Source: Pseudomonas sp. Irchel s3b2
Lineage (GTDB): Bacteria > Pseudomonadota > Gammaproteobacteria > Pseudomonadales > Pseudomonadaceae
Direction: 5' to 3'
Assembly: GCF_900187445.1 (NCBI RefSeq)
Contig: NZ_FYEB01000001.1
Span: forward strand, 682,001-746,000
Length of the DNA: 64,000 nt
Position 1 is the first letter of the stretch; every line of letters begins with the position of its first letter. The notes beneath the pieces are model-generated. The model made no database searches, was not told where the DNA came from, and saw only the letters and a program-made list of their open reading frames with translations. The position numbers and the translations under genes are program-made. This document shows positions 63,693-64,000 of this stretch, piece by piece.

Positions 63693-64000
63693 TCAGTTAG
63701 GTGTCTCTCGCAATATGATGTTTGAAAGTTTTAATAGTCTATTGTGCGGTCCTGTAAATATGTGGATTCCATTTTGAGCCTTGTGTGTGATTATTTCAGA
63801 CTTGCAATAGTGAAAAATACTAAAGATCCTTTTTTTTGGATAATGCACTCCATCTTTTTTTTCTGAATAATCAATGGAGAGTATTGCGCTCCTCAGCATG
63901 TCTTGCTTTATGTCGGCATAGATTTTTAGCTCGGAAAATGCTTCGTTGTGATATATCTTTTTTACAGTTATGGTCAAAAAACCTATAGTTCCACCTATAA
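63693..64000 (-). CDS. Hypothetical protein, possibly cut by the window edge
   Basis: A low-GC frame of at least 94 codons that remains open to the right edge. The possible TTG start at 63977 has no strong ribosome-binding site, so the gene may begin outside the window. The sequence is Lys/Ile-rich (KIYHNEAFSELKIYADIK, IFSIFHYCKSEIITH) with no recognised domain. It belongs to the AT-rich segment. Confidence 0.45.
   Translation of the reverse strand, partial: IGGTIGFLTITVKKIYHNEAFSELKIYADIKQDMLRSAILSIDYSEKKDGVHYPKKRIFSIFHYCKSEIITHKAQNGIHIFTGPHNRLLKLSNIILRETPN

Overview
The window looks like chromosome of a Pseudomonas from the P. fluorescens group. GC-rich genes, GacS followed by D-lactate dehydrogenase, an oprH-phoP-phoQ operon, the flgBCDE/cheV/cheR flagellar block and many Pseudomonas-type REP palindromes all point that way. 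From nrdA to dctA, and around gacS, the gene order resembles that of P. aeruginosa as I remember it. No species call is possible from the sequence alone.

Region 1 (1 to 12186) is accessory DNA that continues past the left edge. From the left it holds a type I-F cas2-cas3 fusion gene whose 3' part is outside the window and which has no cas1 upstream, a broken serine-recombinase gene, and a two-gene cassette of a MazG-like pyrophosphohydrolase and an EVE-like/NOV_C (DUF3883) nuclease candidate. A phage-satellite-like block follows: terminase small subunit, a tyrosine recombinase translationally coupled to a DnaB helicase, a DUF1376 replication protein, a tiny coupled ORF, an AlpA/excisionase-like regulator, a low-GC gene of unknown function, and a site-specific integrase. 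The block stops at a 3' fragment of tRNA-Arg(CCU), which reads as an attachment site. The simplest reading is an integrated satellite or island with anti-phage cargo.

Region 2 (12187 to 20600) is dominated by one gene for a very large repetitive secreted adhesin with VCBS-like repeats and a type I secretion C-terminus, followed by about 950 bases with no convincing gene.

Region 3 (20604 to 36325) holds a response regulator/kinase pair, a glutamylpolyamine-synthetase-like enzyme, an MFS transporter, and flagellar and chemotaxis genes (ycgR, flgN, flgM, flgA, cheV, cheR, flgBCDE). A low-GC S-type pyocin-like bacteriocin and probable immunity gene sit between cheR and flgB. Sigma-54 promoters are visible for flgB and flgA and a FliA promoter for flgM.

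Region 4 (36483 to 63309) is largely core: nrdA, an RstAB-like two-component system, a phosphopantetheinyl transferase, a dienelactone hydrolase, oprH-phoP-phoQ with an upstream array of PhoP half-sites, a DUF6124 gene with a hairpin-rich leader, an AraC regulator, dctA with a sigma-54 promoter, a CoA-transferase, sprT, a Yip1-family protein, ttcA, a glycosylase-like gene, a small redox/stress run (wrbA, arsC-like, TlpA-like), lipoprotein and unknown genes, ldhA, gacS and a PirR-like regulator. The sensor kinase expected after that regulator is cut to 27 residues. AT-rich unfamiliar DNA then runs to the right edge, so another accessory insertion probably begins there.
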